64,000 nucleotides of DNA. Source: Berberis thunbergii. Taxonomy: Eukaryota > Streptophyta > Magnoliopsida > Ranunculales > Berberidaceae. The notes beneath the pieces are model-generated. The model searched no databases. It was not told the origin of the DNA and saw only the letters and a list, made by a program, of their open reading frames with translations. Shown here in pieces: positions 11,932-21,839 of the stretch. The number at the start of each line of letters is the position of its first letter. Position 1 is the stretch's first letter. A program made the position numbers and the translations under genes. The stretch spans positions 372,001 to 436,000 of the forward strand of contig QNQO01000544.1 of assembly GCA_003290165.1 (NCBI GenBank). The letters are read 5' to 3'.

Positions 11932-12956
11932 GGTAACGACTTTTTAACACTACATTTTTTAGTGTCCCACATCACCAACCTTTTTTTTTACCTGCTAACC
12001 TACACCACCCATTTAAACCATTATTTCTCTCATATCTTACACTCTCTTATCTTCTTTTATGAAAATTCTCCCCTCCTAAATTCGATTCATCTTCTTCCTT
12101 CCAACTCAACTTAATCTCCTATCTTCCCTCCCACAACCGTCACTCTCTACCCTACTCTCTCAACAGTTTCCCCAAATTCTAAACATCTTATTCCCTCCCA
12201 CTCCCACTCCACTCACTCACCCAAAGGCTTCATCTCCCCCCTCTTCCTGTCATTCTGTCCCCAACTAGATGTTTTAGCTAGAGAACGAATTCGGAGAATT
12301 TGTCTGCAAATGAATCCCCAAAAGTAATGGGTATGCAAATGAAAAAAAAAAAAAAAGAGAAGGGGGTTCAATTTTCAACAACCTTTGCCTCATTCAAACA
12401 CAAATCAGGTAGAAAAAGCTTCAATGAATTTTTTTACCCGTGCTAAGGGAATTCATCCTCACCCTTTCTTCTTCTCCTTTTCTATTTATGGTTTTTTTTT
12501 CCTCCTCGCCCTCGCGGTTGGAAAACTCATAGTTGCGGAGGACAAGAAAAAACCAAAAAATAGAAAGGGTGAGGGGCGACAGTGGCTGTTGGAGAAGAAG
12601 AGATAATGAGATGATGATGATGATGGGCGAACGATGATTTGAGAACTAGGTAGTCGCTTCGATGGCAAGGTCGGTATCAACCACCATCACAACCCTATCT
12701 CCTTTTATGTCTCTCGCTGTCGCCGATCGTATCTCACCGTCCCTTGCAAATCGATCGTCTCCTTCCTCACTACACTACAACACACAGGAGAAATCGATCA
12801 CAACAAGGTCATGTTGTTGTTCTTGTTCTTTAGAAGATAGGGTGAGAGAAAAATAGAGAAATAGTTATTTAAATGAGTGTTAGCAGGTAAACAAAATTAA
12901 AAAAATGGGTCGGTGGTGTGGGACAGTAGAAGATGTGGTGTTAAAAAGTCGTTGCC
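11932..12956. mobile_element. MULE-like non-autonomous element
   Basis: Inverted ends begin GGTAACGACTTTTTAACAC and end with its near complement, GTGTTAAAAAGTCGTTGCC. The inverted similarity extends well over 100 bp on each side (ccacatcaccaacc / ggtcggtggtgtggg; acctgctaac / gttagcaggt). T-rich flanks (ttttttaaa left, tttttttaa right) are compatible with a 9-bp duplication. The interior is a C/T-rich segment with an A-rich spot at 12342-12356, and I recognise no captured gene. It ends only 13 bp before the next MULE starts. Confidence 0.7.
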
Positions 12957-12969
12957 TTTTTTTAAGAAT

Positions 12970-14497
12970 ATTTTTTTTATTTAGTTTGACATTCATTAGT
13001 TTATACCTATTAGAGTTTGGTCCTCCTTTTGTAACGAAACCATTAAGTCCATGTCATTGACTGGTCAAAACTATTTTTCAGACCTTTTTACCATTTCCTT
13101 GGGTTAAACCATGGTTAAGCCCAAAAAAGTTGTTGGGGAAGATGAGTCGCTGCCCAAACCAAAAAGGTCGTACATAAACTAAAAAATGGAATAATGGGAA
13201 AGAAGGTAAATAAGAAGACTCGAACCACACAACATGAGAGACGGGCATCGTCCGTTTCTTGTGGAAGTACTCCGAAACAATCAAATCCACTAGCTGAGGT
13301 TGTAGTGGCAAAAGAGAGAAACCTTGTGTCCATGTTGAGAAGTGTGTTGATTTGAGTAAGTTTTCTGCGAAAATCGGGTCTGATGAAGCAGTTAAGTATG
13401 GAGATTGTAGAAAAGGTGTGATTGACCGAAGAAAACATAAGGGGATGAGCAAACATGGGAAGAAGAAATGAGCAGATGCGGTGCAGTAAAGGAATTGAAA
13501 AAGTGTGTATGGGTTTGTTTGGAATGTGGGCATTTTGCCTGTGAGGGTGTTAGGCTTTCCACAACTCCTGATATTCATACCCTCTGTCATATGTGAAACA
13601 AGTTCATCTTCCCCTTGTGGTGCAATTTGAAATTCCAAACCTCTGATGGTGCTTCCCGTTCAGTTTGTTAGTTCCAGTTGGAGACGGTGAACAAAAAGAT
13701 GTTCTATTGGAGGTGATGAAGTTGATCAAAGGAAGACCATCAGAAGGGGCTTTTGTGAATGTCAAAGAAGTTTGGTTTGGGACTAGAAGTATTTTAGGGG
13801 AAATAAAGTCTAAAGCTCAGTAACTTTGGATGGAAACTGGAAAGGTTGATTACATGGTAACAGGGTTGGTTAACCTTGGCAATACTTGCTTCTTTAATTT
13901 ATACTGCAGAACATTCTTGCAATGAATCAATTGCGGGATTACTTTATGCAACTTGATCGGTCTGCTGGCCTTCTGACAATGGATTTGAAAAAGCTTTTCA
14001 ATGAAACAAGCCTTGAAACGGAGTCAAGAAATGGGATAAGCCCCAAACATTATTTGGGTGTATCTGTGTGGAAACACTCCAATATAGAGGATAGTAGCAA
14101 CAAGACAGCCATGAATCATTGCACAACACCAGCTAGGGTCAACGTAGATTACATATACTATAGGAGATTTTACAAAGATGTCGTTGAAGGCGATTAGGAG
14201 ACAACTAAAGGATTCCTCCAGTCTGACCCCAACGCTTCAATAGAGCGGATTAGCCACTTAGGGGAGATTGCACTTAGCATCATTGCAAGGGCAACAACTC
14301 ATCTTCCCCAACAACTCTTTGGACTTAATTATGCTTAACCCAAGTAAGGGCAAAATGTCCAAAAAATAATTGTGACTAGTCAATGACATGGATTTAACAG
14401 TTTCGTCAGAAAACAAATGTTAGACTCAAATAGTTTTCAAAACGAAGGTCAACTCCAATAGATATAAACTATTGAATGTCAATCTCAAAATAACCAT
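12970..14497. mobile_element. Pack-MULE carrying a UBP1/2-type gene fragment
   Basis: Long terminal inverted repeats lie at about 12970-13146 and 14298-14497. Shared segments are gacattcattagttta, ccatgtcattgactggtca (inverted as tgactagtcaatgacatgg) and gttgttggggaagatgag. The right arm is about 25 bp longer than the left. The flank 9-mers tttaagaat (12961-12969) and tttaaaaat (14498-14506) match at 8 of 9 positions, the expected MULE duplication length. Between the arms lies a fragment of a host ubiquitin-specific protease gene and no transposase, which is the definition of a Pack-MULE. Confidence 0.85.
13194..14199 (+). pseudogene. Captured fragment of a UBP1/UBP2-like ubiquitin-specific protease
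   Basis: The fragment starts at the original start codon: MGKKVNKKTRT at 13194 is the basic N-terminus of plant UBP1/2. A basic KHGKKK tract follows. The zf-UBP segment CVWVCLECGHFAC spans about 13504-13540, and the Cys-box of the catalytic domain, GLVNLGNTCFFN, spans 13863-13898 (Cys codon 13887). One base after that box the frame shifts, and the downstream frame continues as AMNQLRDYFMQLD and LTMDLKKLFNETS (from about 13919) before similarity fades near 14060. An early TGA ends the first frame after about 50 codons. The zf-UBP to Cys-box stretch has no visible intron. It cannot make an active protease; a partial or regulatory transcript is possible. Confidence 0.85.
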
Positions 14498-14539
14498 TTT
14501 AAAAATCGAGGGAGACTGGTTGTTAAGTGACTGGGGAAT

Positions 14540-14700
14540 TCTAAATGTCGAGGAAACCAGCGAGGACAGCGATGTGGCGGGGTGGGAGCCGTCCACCCCG
14601 CTCGGGATGCACGCACAAAAAAATGCGACACGCATCCCGAGCGGAGTAGACGGCTCCCACCCCGCCACGTCGCTGTCCTCGCTCTCTAGCCTCACTCTAA
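14540..14700. mobile_element. Hairpin MITE, copy 2
   Basis: The arms are aattctaaatgtcgaggaaa...cagcgatgtggcggggtggg on the left and cccaccccgccacgtcgctg...agcctcactctaagtg on the right, around a loop at about 14617-14628. Outer pairing is weaker than in copy 3. Same family as 10891-11042 and 14719-14904. Confidence 0.8.
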
Positions 14701-14718
14701 GTGAATATACCAAAGATG

Positions 14719-14904
14719 AATTCTAGGTGTCGAGGAAACCAGCGAGGGGAGGGAGGTGGCAGGGTGGGAACCGTTCACCTCCCTCGGGATGCATGCCATC
14801 TTTTTTGGTGCACGCATCCCGAAGGAGGTGAACGGTTCCCACCCCGCCACCTCCCTCCCCTCGCTCATTTCCTCGCTGGTTTCCTCGACACCTAGAATTT
14901 CTGT
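14719..14904. mobile_element. Hairpin MITE, copy 3, near-perfect
   Basis: Left aattctaggtgtcgaggaaa and right tttcctcgacacctagaatt are exact inverted repeats. The pairing extends inward through ggggagggaggtggcagggt and gaaccgttcacctccctcgg to a loop near 14795-14808. The right arm holds a short extra ctcatttcctcg insertion. This is the best preserved of the three copies and therefore probably the youngest. Confidence 0.85.
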
Positions 14905-15072
14905 ATACCAAATGTTGAGGGTGCAGACTGAAAATTGGAAACTCATAAATGTGTCATGATTTTAACCGTCCAACGACCTCACTTCACTCCACAACTATTT
15001 TTTTATTTGGAAAGCTTCACTCCACAACTTCTACACGCTGTCCGTACTTTGCCTGCCGCAGGTCACTCTTCT

Positions 15073-15080
15073 CTATATAA
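15073..15080 (+). promoter_or_regulatory. TATA box of the strictosidine-synthase-like gene
   Basis: TATATAAA sits 118 bp upstream of the chosen ATG (15198), leaving room for an ordinary 5' UTR of about 90 bp. The hairpin MITE pair at 14540-14904 ends about 170 bp upstream of it. Confidence 0.6.
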
Positions 15081-15197
15081 AAACTCAACCAACCCAAACC
15101 ATTGAACCACAGCTTCATTCACTAATCTCTCCCTTCAATTTCAAAATCCTAATTGAATCTCTTCCAAATTATTGCCGTAAAACCTCGAATTCCGGTA

Positions 15198-18100
15198 ATG
15201 GCGCTGGCAGGAGTCTTCGCCGGATTGTTCATCTTCCTGGCCATCTACTGCGCCACCGATCCATTCAAGCACAGCGCAGTGTCGAATTTTCCGAACTTCG
15301 AAGCGTTCAAGATCGAATCGCCTCCCTGGTCGGAAATTCCGGTGGCGAGAGACGCAGATAACTTGTTGCAGAAATCGGAGGTGAGGTTCTTGAACCAGGT
15401 TCAGGGACCTGAGAGTATCGCTTTCGACCCGCTAGGGCGCGGTCCCTACACCGGAGTCGCTGATGGCCAGATCGTTTTCTGGACCGGCGAGTCGTGGATC
15501 AACTTCGCCTTCACTTCCTCTAACAGGTGACTCTTTACTTGACGAATCGGTTTCTTTTTTGGCAATGGAGTCAAAATTGAGTTGACTCAGAGTAGAGATC
15601 GGAGAGTCCTATGTTGTTAATGTTTGCATGTTGAGTTTTTTTTTTTTTTTTTTTCCAAACCTGGCATAGAGAGGTTCCTCTGCTCTGCTCTGACATTTGG
15701 GTAAGAGATATTCTACTATTTGCTTTGCTATGATACGTGACTAAAATAAACATCTCTGATATTCCCCGTGGGGATGGGGCAGCTAAATATGGGGATGAAC
15801 TTGGAACTTGTGTGGTGAGTTTAAACTATTAACGGCACAAGTCACTATTTGAATTAAAAAAAAATTTCCTTGTAATCCATAGTTTATCAATTCAGACCAA
15901 CTTATAAAATAGTGGGTTATTTAAAAATTAGAAAAAGAAAATGTTCAGGAATTCCCTCTTTTATCCTAGTCGGGTGGCTTCTAGGAAAGCATAGAGCTGT
16001 CAATGGATATCCATTAGCTTCACCGGATTTGGATTTTACCTTTTATGGATCAGATTTTAATCTTGTTTCAGATTTAGCATAGGTATGTTTAACAAAATCA
16101 AAATCCATAGGATATACGTGGACATCTCTAATTAGCGCTCTTTCGAGGAGTCTTAAGAGTTTTTGACTGAATATGAGGTAAAGCAACAGTGACAAAAGCT
16201 ATAATGTTGTTCGAAATGTGAATGCTCTTACATTTGCGCTATTAATGTCTTGCTTTTTTTTTCCTTCCTTGCTAGGGTGTGTTTGGTTGTATGAAATCCT
16301 AGCCATGAGAATCCATGAAGGGACACTATATTTTAGGCTAATTTGAAGTATAATTTCACATGCACTATTTGATTTTGTTATCAATGTTGAGAATGAAAAT
16401 CTCATGAACATGAGAATCGCATGCCTTGGGGACCAAGGAGTGGGATTCCCATATTCATGGGACTTCCATTCGTACCATTGATAAAAAATCAAATGGTGGA
16501 TGTAGAGTGATATATCAATTTAGCCTAAAATGTAGATGTCCCCTCATGGATTCCCATAGCATATGATTCCATACAACCAAGCACACCCTCAGTGTCTTGC
16601 TCATTCATAGTGCATTAGGATGTGTATTATAAACCACTTTTCCCCTTCTAATAAATGCTTATTCATCATGCATTAAGATGTGTATTATTATAAGCCTCTT
16701 TCACATAACAACATTTATATAAGCATCTCAATGCATTGAGAAAAATGGCCATTAAGAGGGGAAGGTGTATCGCTAGGAGACCATATTGTATGGGTAACAC
16801 TACTATTGTTTCAATGAAATTACCAAATTTCTCAAATAAAAAAAGTCCAAAAAATCCAAAGTAAGTTTGGATCCGCTTTGTCCCACAAAATATTGAAAAG
16901 GTAAGACACAACTATAAAAAGTAAATTTGAGTACACCATACCTCAAACCCAATGTTAAAAACTTTTTATACGGACAGCATATGCATAACAGTATAGAGAT
17001 TTATTCTAAAAAATATCAACTTTTGACATTATTCATTGTTGCTCAAAATGATGATTTGCACCTATGCCATGGTTTAGATGATTTGATTTTAATAGTCCTG
17101 TGATTTTATTTTTTATGAAGTTGAGTTAATTAGCGAGTAGGCGGATGATAAAATAATCACATGAAAGAAACAGACTGGCCTTTTTCAGCATATATATAGT
17201 GTTGAAATGTGCATGAACAAATGACAGCTAAATTGTATCATTCGACCCTTTTGTATACTGAGTCCTTAGGAAATGACAGCTTACTATATTGTCTCACTGA
17301 CTTATAGTTAACAAAGCCACAGGAAACTTAATTTATTCTTCAACCACTCAAGCTACCCAATTTTTAGTTAATTAGTCATAACAGTTAGATATATGCACTT
17401 TTTCCCCATTAATTTCATGTCATCCAAAATAAATGCAATTTGGGCAGTTGAATGATTCTTGTCATTCAATAAGGTTTGCATTTTCTAGTTTAAATGGGAA
17501 AATGGCAATTAACAACCTTTGATCATGGTCTCTCACAGTTCCATTAAAGTCATGGGAGGTGGGACTGTAAGAGCAAATACTGGAAATGAGGAGGGAGTAT
17601 ATCACATTACACAAAGTTGTCAAATACTGGCTGAACAATGGATTATAAATTATAGTGTTTTTTTTTCATTGGACCCTGTTGCATTAAAATTGTATGACAC
17701 TGAAAAAGCCAAATTGAATTTCAACTGATGCCATCCTTTATGGTGTAACCCTGAAAAACCTATCATTTTATTTTAATTTTCAACACCTTGAACAAAGACC
17801 TGGAAAAAAGAGCTGATTTGTGCTCTAACATACTAAATAAGTAAAATATTTCTCCACATCTCATTAACCAAATGTGGTTTGTTATCTAGGTCAGATTTAT
17901 GTCGCCCAAAGCCATCACCATTAGATTACACGGAGAATGAACATATATGTGGTCGACCACTGGGCCTTCGTTTCCATAAGAATACTGGAGACTTGTACAT
18001 AGCTGATGCCTATTTTGGGCTAATGAAGGTTGGACCCGAAGGTGGGTTGGCTACATCACTTGCAACAGAGGCAGAAGGGGTGCCCATCAAGTTCACAAAT

Positions 18101-18911
18101 GATCTAGACATTGATGATGAAGGGAATGTTTATTTCACAGATAGCAGCACCAAATACCAAAGGAGGTAAGGACCACATTTGTTTGCATATGCAGGATCTC
18201 TACACAATGGAGAATTCATTGTGTTTTCTAACAGTTTTTGTACTTCTAGAGATTTTATGCAGCTAATTTATTCTGGAGAGAATACAGGAAGAGTTTTGAA
18301 ATATAATCTGGTCACGACGGAAACAACTGTTCTAGTTCGGAATCTCCAGTTCCCAAATGGAGTGTCTTTGAGCAAGGATAAGTCTTTCTTTGTCTTCTGT
18401 GAATTATCACTTGGCAGGTAATTCACCCCACGAGTGGACTAACTTTGGATTTAATCTAGTTTTTGAGCTTGCTAACAGGAGAAATTTGCATTTATAATGT
18501 ATGTACAGGTTGAGCAGATACTGGTTGAAAGGAGAGAAAGCAGGGACAACAGATGTATTTGCCATCCTACCAGGATTCCCAGACAATGTGAGAACCAATG
18601 ACAAGGGCGAGTTTTGGGTGGCAATCCACACACGTAGATCCTCGTATGCTCATACATTGGCACATCGCCCACAATTAAGAACATTCCTACTCTCTCTCCC
18701 AATACCGCCCAGAGTTCACCAAATTATAAGCAATGGCGACAAACGCATTGGCTGTGTAATCAAGTATAGTCCAGAAGGGACACTCTTGCAAGTGTTGGAG
18801 GACAGCAAAGGGAAGGTAGTTAAGCTGGTCAGTGAAGTAGAGGAGAAGGATGGAAAACTGTGGATGGGAAGTGTTGTGATGCCATTCATTGCTGTGTATC
18901 AATTGGAGTGA
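15198..18911 (+). CDS. Strictosidine-synthase-like protein (SSL/YLS2 group), 391 aa
   Basis: There are four exons: 15198-15526, 17890-18165, 18250-18417 and 18509-18911, all with GT-AG junctions that keep the frame (1176 nt). The start is the ATG at 15198, giving MALAGVFAGLFIFLAIYCA, a hydrophobic signal or anchor, so the protein probably enters the secretory pathway. The six-bladed propeller family motifs are visible: GPESIAFDPLGRGPYTG (about residues 71-87), GDLYIADAYFGLMKV, NDLDIDDEGNVYFTDSS before the exon 2/3 junction, FPNGVSLSKD in exon 3 and LPGFPDNVRTNDKGEFWVA in exon 4. The C-terminus FIAVYQLE is typical. Family length is about 370-400 aa. SSL proteins share the fold of strictosidine synthase, but most lack proven Pictet-Spengler activity, so I do not assign that reaction. 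Intron 1 is long (2363 bp) and holds two MITEs. Confidence 0.92.
15992..16130. mobile_element. Small hAT-like MITE in SSL intron 1
   Basis: The ends TAGAGCTGTCAATGGATATCC and (inverted) TAGAGATGTCCACGTATATCC are imperfect inverted repeats, and the interior is built of ggatttggattttac-type words. No clear target duplication was found. Confidence 0.4.
16275..16588. mobile_element. GGGTGTGTTTGG-type MITE in SSL intron 1
   Basis: The left terminus GGGTGTGTTTGGTTGTATG and the right terminus CATACAACCAAGCACACCC are inverted, with further inner pairing (aaatcctagccatgagaatcc / ggattcccatagcatatgat). Such ends are widespread among plant Harbinger/hAT-type MITEs. No 3-bp or 8-bp duplication was unambiguous. 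No ORF. Confidence 0.7.
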
Positions 18912-19353
18912 AGTGAATTCTTATGTGATTTTAAGGATAATTTATGATGATTGTTCAATTTCTGTATTGATAATTTGTACAGATGTTGGATTAATTCAAT
19001 GAGGTCGTTGATTGTTCAAAACTTCTTGTATACCACATGAAATTTAAACCGCTTTGTTGCTGCAACAAATCTGATCTGCGAATAATGGAATTTGTATTGT
19101 GGTTGTGTCAAGACACCATTTTATGGATCTCTGGATAGTAGATGGAAATACTCAAATAATGCTAATGTAGGGTTAATTTTTTTTTTTTTTTGCCAACGTT
19201 GCCAATTTAAAGGATACTCACTTTGGACTTGAAAAGTGCATCTCATATGGGCAAGCTCAAAATCCTAATTGAAGGTTTGAAGGTGCATTTTTACACTCCA
19301 ACAAAATGTTTGAGGTTCCTAAATCATTGCTAGAAAAAAATATGAATGAATTC
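18912..19353. other. 3' flank of the SSL gene
   Basis: No further gene is seen between the stop codon at 18911 and the LTR of element B. AT-rich polyadenylation-type words occur (aataatgg at about 19081), but I cannot place the poly(A) site. Confidence 0.4.
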
Positions 19354-19842
19354 TGATGCGTATGTATGATTTACAAAACAAATGTTAGATTGCCAAAGAC
19401 CACATTTTTTGTGGCCGAAGACACTCCGATGCTTAAGTTAGTAACTCAGCTGGAGATGGAGATAAATTGGACAGAACTTAGTTAAAGTTTCATACATTGG
19501 TCAAATGTTCCCTTTACCTTGTATAATGGTCGTTGTTAATTCCCTCCGTGACTTGAGCATGTGATGCGCGATGAGAGTAGACGTTCCTCGTAACAGTCTC
19601 CTTCTTTATGAAGGTACATCCTCGGATACGTAATTCCTTCCACTACTCTTTTTCTCTGTAACATTCATCTTCTTTAAGGGAACTTTATCAGACCTGGATT
19701 TGGGCCTTTAACTATGATTTATTCTAATGGGTCCAGTTTGGGCTTTATGAATTGACATGGTTTTGGGATATTTGATCCTCATGATAGGCAATCTCTGCCC
19801 GTACACATGGCTGTGACATCAACCTTATTTGATGTATCATCA
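19354..19842 (-). repeat. Element B 3' LTR
   Basis: 489 bp from TGATGCGT to GATGTATCATCA. It contains the uninterrupted site ataatggtcgttgtta at about 19525, which is the pre-insertion state of the TRIM site in the other LTR. Confidence 0.9.
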
Positions 19843-19858
19843 GCTACTCCCTCCTTTA
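19843..19858 (-). other. Element B polypurine tract
   Basis: The minus strand reads TAAAGGAGGGAGTAGC directly before the LTR start TGATGATACATC. This explains why the conserved gctactccctcc word follows each 3' LTR on the plus strand. Confidence 0.75.
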
Positions 19859-20068
19859 GTTAGTGGGTATGCTGACATGGCCACTAACTCAACGACAGTT
19901 GGACTTTAGATTTCATTATTGTCTCGCATTTAATACTGTCAGCAACTTTAAGTTGGTTGGTGTTTCGATCTCCTGCTCGTCCGTTTGATTTCGCAAGTAT
20001 TTTGAAATTTCGTGCAACCATCATATCTCGCACGTCATCCTATGAGCAGTATCTTCGTTGTTCGGCTC

Positions 20069-20075
20069 TATAAAA
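20069..20075 (+). promoter_or_regulatory. TATA box for the antisense ORF of element B
   Basis: TATAAAAGG about 225 bp inside the 3' LTR on the antisense strand. The upstream 40 bp (tgagcagtatcttcgttgtt) resemble the same place in element C (gtgagcaatcacttcattgc), so the block is conserved between copies. Confidence 0.55.
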
Positions 20076-20113
20076 GGAGGCATGATTGATTTGTTTATCT
20101 CTTTACGCTATCT

Positions 20114-20302
20114 TTGCAATTAGGGCTTACTTTTCTCTCTTCTTCTTTGTCTTCCTTGCCCTTCCACTCCTTCACGGTGTCTGCTAGCAATATACTAGAT
20201 GGCGAGGCGCTTGTAGCTTGTGAAGCTTACTTCTCGTTCAGATCTTCACGTATCTATTTCATGGTCAGGCGCATTGGTTGCTCCAAGATGCTCATTGAGT
20301 AG
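20114..20302 (+). pseudogene. Residual N-terminal piece of the antisense ORF in element B
   Basis: The segment NILDGEALVACEAYFSF matches the start region of the element C antisense frame (LLDGDQLATYEAHFSP, at about 29290). Everything downstream is lost, and the tandem repeat follows at once. Confidence 0.5.
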
Positions 20303-20329
20303 GTATTGGCTTGTATGCCAAGGTAATTC

Positions 20330-20935
20330 GTGTTTCGACTTATTAATTGGATTGGACGGTCTTACGAGTACGTTTACTCGTACCTCTTTATGAGTTTTAC
20401 TTCGTTGTAGTAGGAGTAAGTCGTCTTGCGTGTTTCCATATTTTGCTTCTTGGTCCAACACTTTAATTGATCAGAATTCAACTTATATGTTTTGCACTTC
20501 GTAGTCCGATATGTTTGTCGGTTGGATGGCTCTTACGAATATGTCTTGACTTATGCGTCCAAACTTTTATTTCCTGATCCGATATATAAATCGGAGTAGG
20601 TTGACTTGTTTGTCTCAACTTTTACTTTGTTGGTCTGACGTATTAGTCAACCCAAAGTCTTTTACGAGTAAGTTGACTATTTTGTCCCAACTTTTACTTT
20701 GTTGGTCTGACGTATTAGTCGACCTGAAGTTTTTTACGAGTAAGTTGACTATTTCGTCCCAACTTTTACTTCATTGGTCTAACGTATTAGACAACCTGAA
20801 GTTTTTTACGAGTAAGTTGACTATTTTGTCCTAACTTTTACTTCGTTTGGTCTGATGTATTAGTGGAATCGAAGTTTGTTATGAGTAAGTTGACCAATTC
20901 ATCCCAACTTTTACTTCGTGGTTGATCAAATCAGA
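20330..20935. repeat. ~72-bp tandem repeat in the 3' region of element B
   Basis: The word tttacgagtaagttgactatt recurs at 72-bp spacing (about 20661, 20733, 20805), joined by cccaacttttactttgttgg and tctgacgtattagtcgacc. More diverged copies extend on both sides. Element C has a related ~70-bp array at 32400-32850, while A has an unrelated array at the same structural position. Confidence 0.85.
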
Positions 20936-21839
20936 AGTTTGTCGTTTGTGTCTGACTTATTCGTCCTGACCTTTTGCTTGTGGTTTGGCTTGCTGATTGC
21001 TTTGCATTGTTTGGCATTAATGCCTTCATTTTACTGCTTGGACGTAAGATGGAGGATTCAAACCCGGATTTTTATTGATAATCACATTTCGGGTGTTTAA
21101 CAATCTATAATTGACTGCGCTGTGTTGTAGAGTCCATTTGCATTGCATCTCTCTGACTGTTGATTGACCCTGGTGATGAGAATGCCTTTCCTTAGTACCT
21201 TTATTGGACCCTCTTGTCTTCATGTAATCTTTTCAGATGTAATGAATTTGGAAAGTCAATGAGAATCTCATTTATTTTTATTTGTGCGCAGTATGTCTTT
21301 CCATTTATCTTGTTAGAATTAGCTTTTTGTTTTCGACATTCCTTGTAGAATTTTGACTCATTCGTCCAAATTTATACAAATGTGTTTCGATGTTCGACAT
21401 ATTAGTAGTGTAGAAGTATTTTTTTAATGAAATTTGACTCTTTATGTCTGGATTTTGATATCGCACGTTATAGTCGACAGGAGGAAAAGTTTGGCTCATG
21501 TGTCCAGGTACTTTATTACTTTATGGTTGATCGGACCAGAAGTTTCATGTTTATGCCCGACTTGTTTGTCATGATATATATATTCAGATTTTACTCGTAG
21601 CTCGATGCTTTGGTTGCGCTTTGCGTTTCTTCGAGTAAAACTTTTAGTCTGACTTCTTTGCTTCGACTTGAATTTTTCGCTTGTACGCGAAATGGAGGAT
21701 GTAAAAGAGTTACATTGAATATATTTTTTCAAATGCTCTACATTCATGGTCGTGGTAGTTGTTCACCCTTCGCATTTTCTAACCAATATGTCCCTGGTCT
21801 GTTGATATTTAACATTTTGTATGGCCTTTCCCAATTCGG

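Noticed and set aside
13078..13638. 186-aa minus-strand open frame, the longest single frame in that region
   Set aside because: It is antisense to the recognisable UBP fragment (zf-UBP motif on the plus strand), so it is a shadow.
14472..14959. Several overlapping open frames with PSTPLG/HPEGGER repeats on both strands
   Set aside because: They are palindrome artefacts of the hairpin MITEs; GC-rich stems stay open in all frames.
15153..15197. Upstream extension of the SSL protein
   Set aside because: The in-frame codons before 15198 contain no ATG (the first possible start is TTG), and the ATG at 15198 gives a typical hydrophobic N-terminus.
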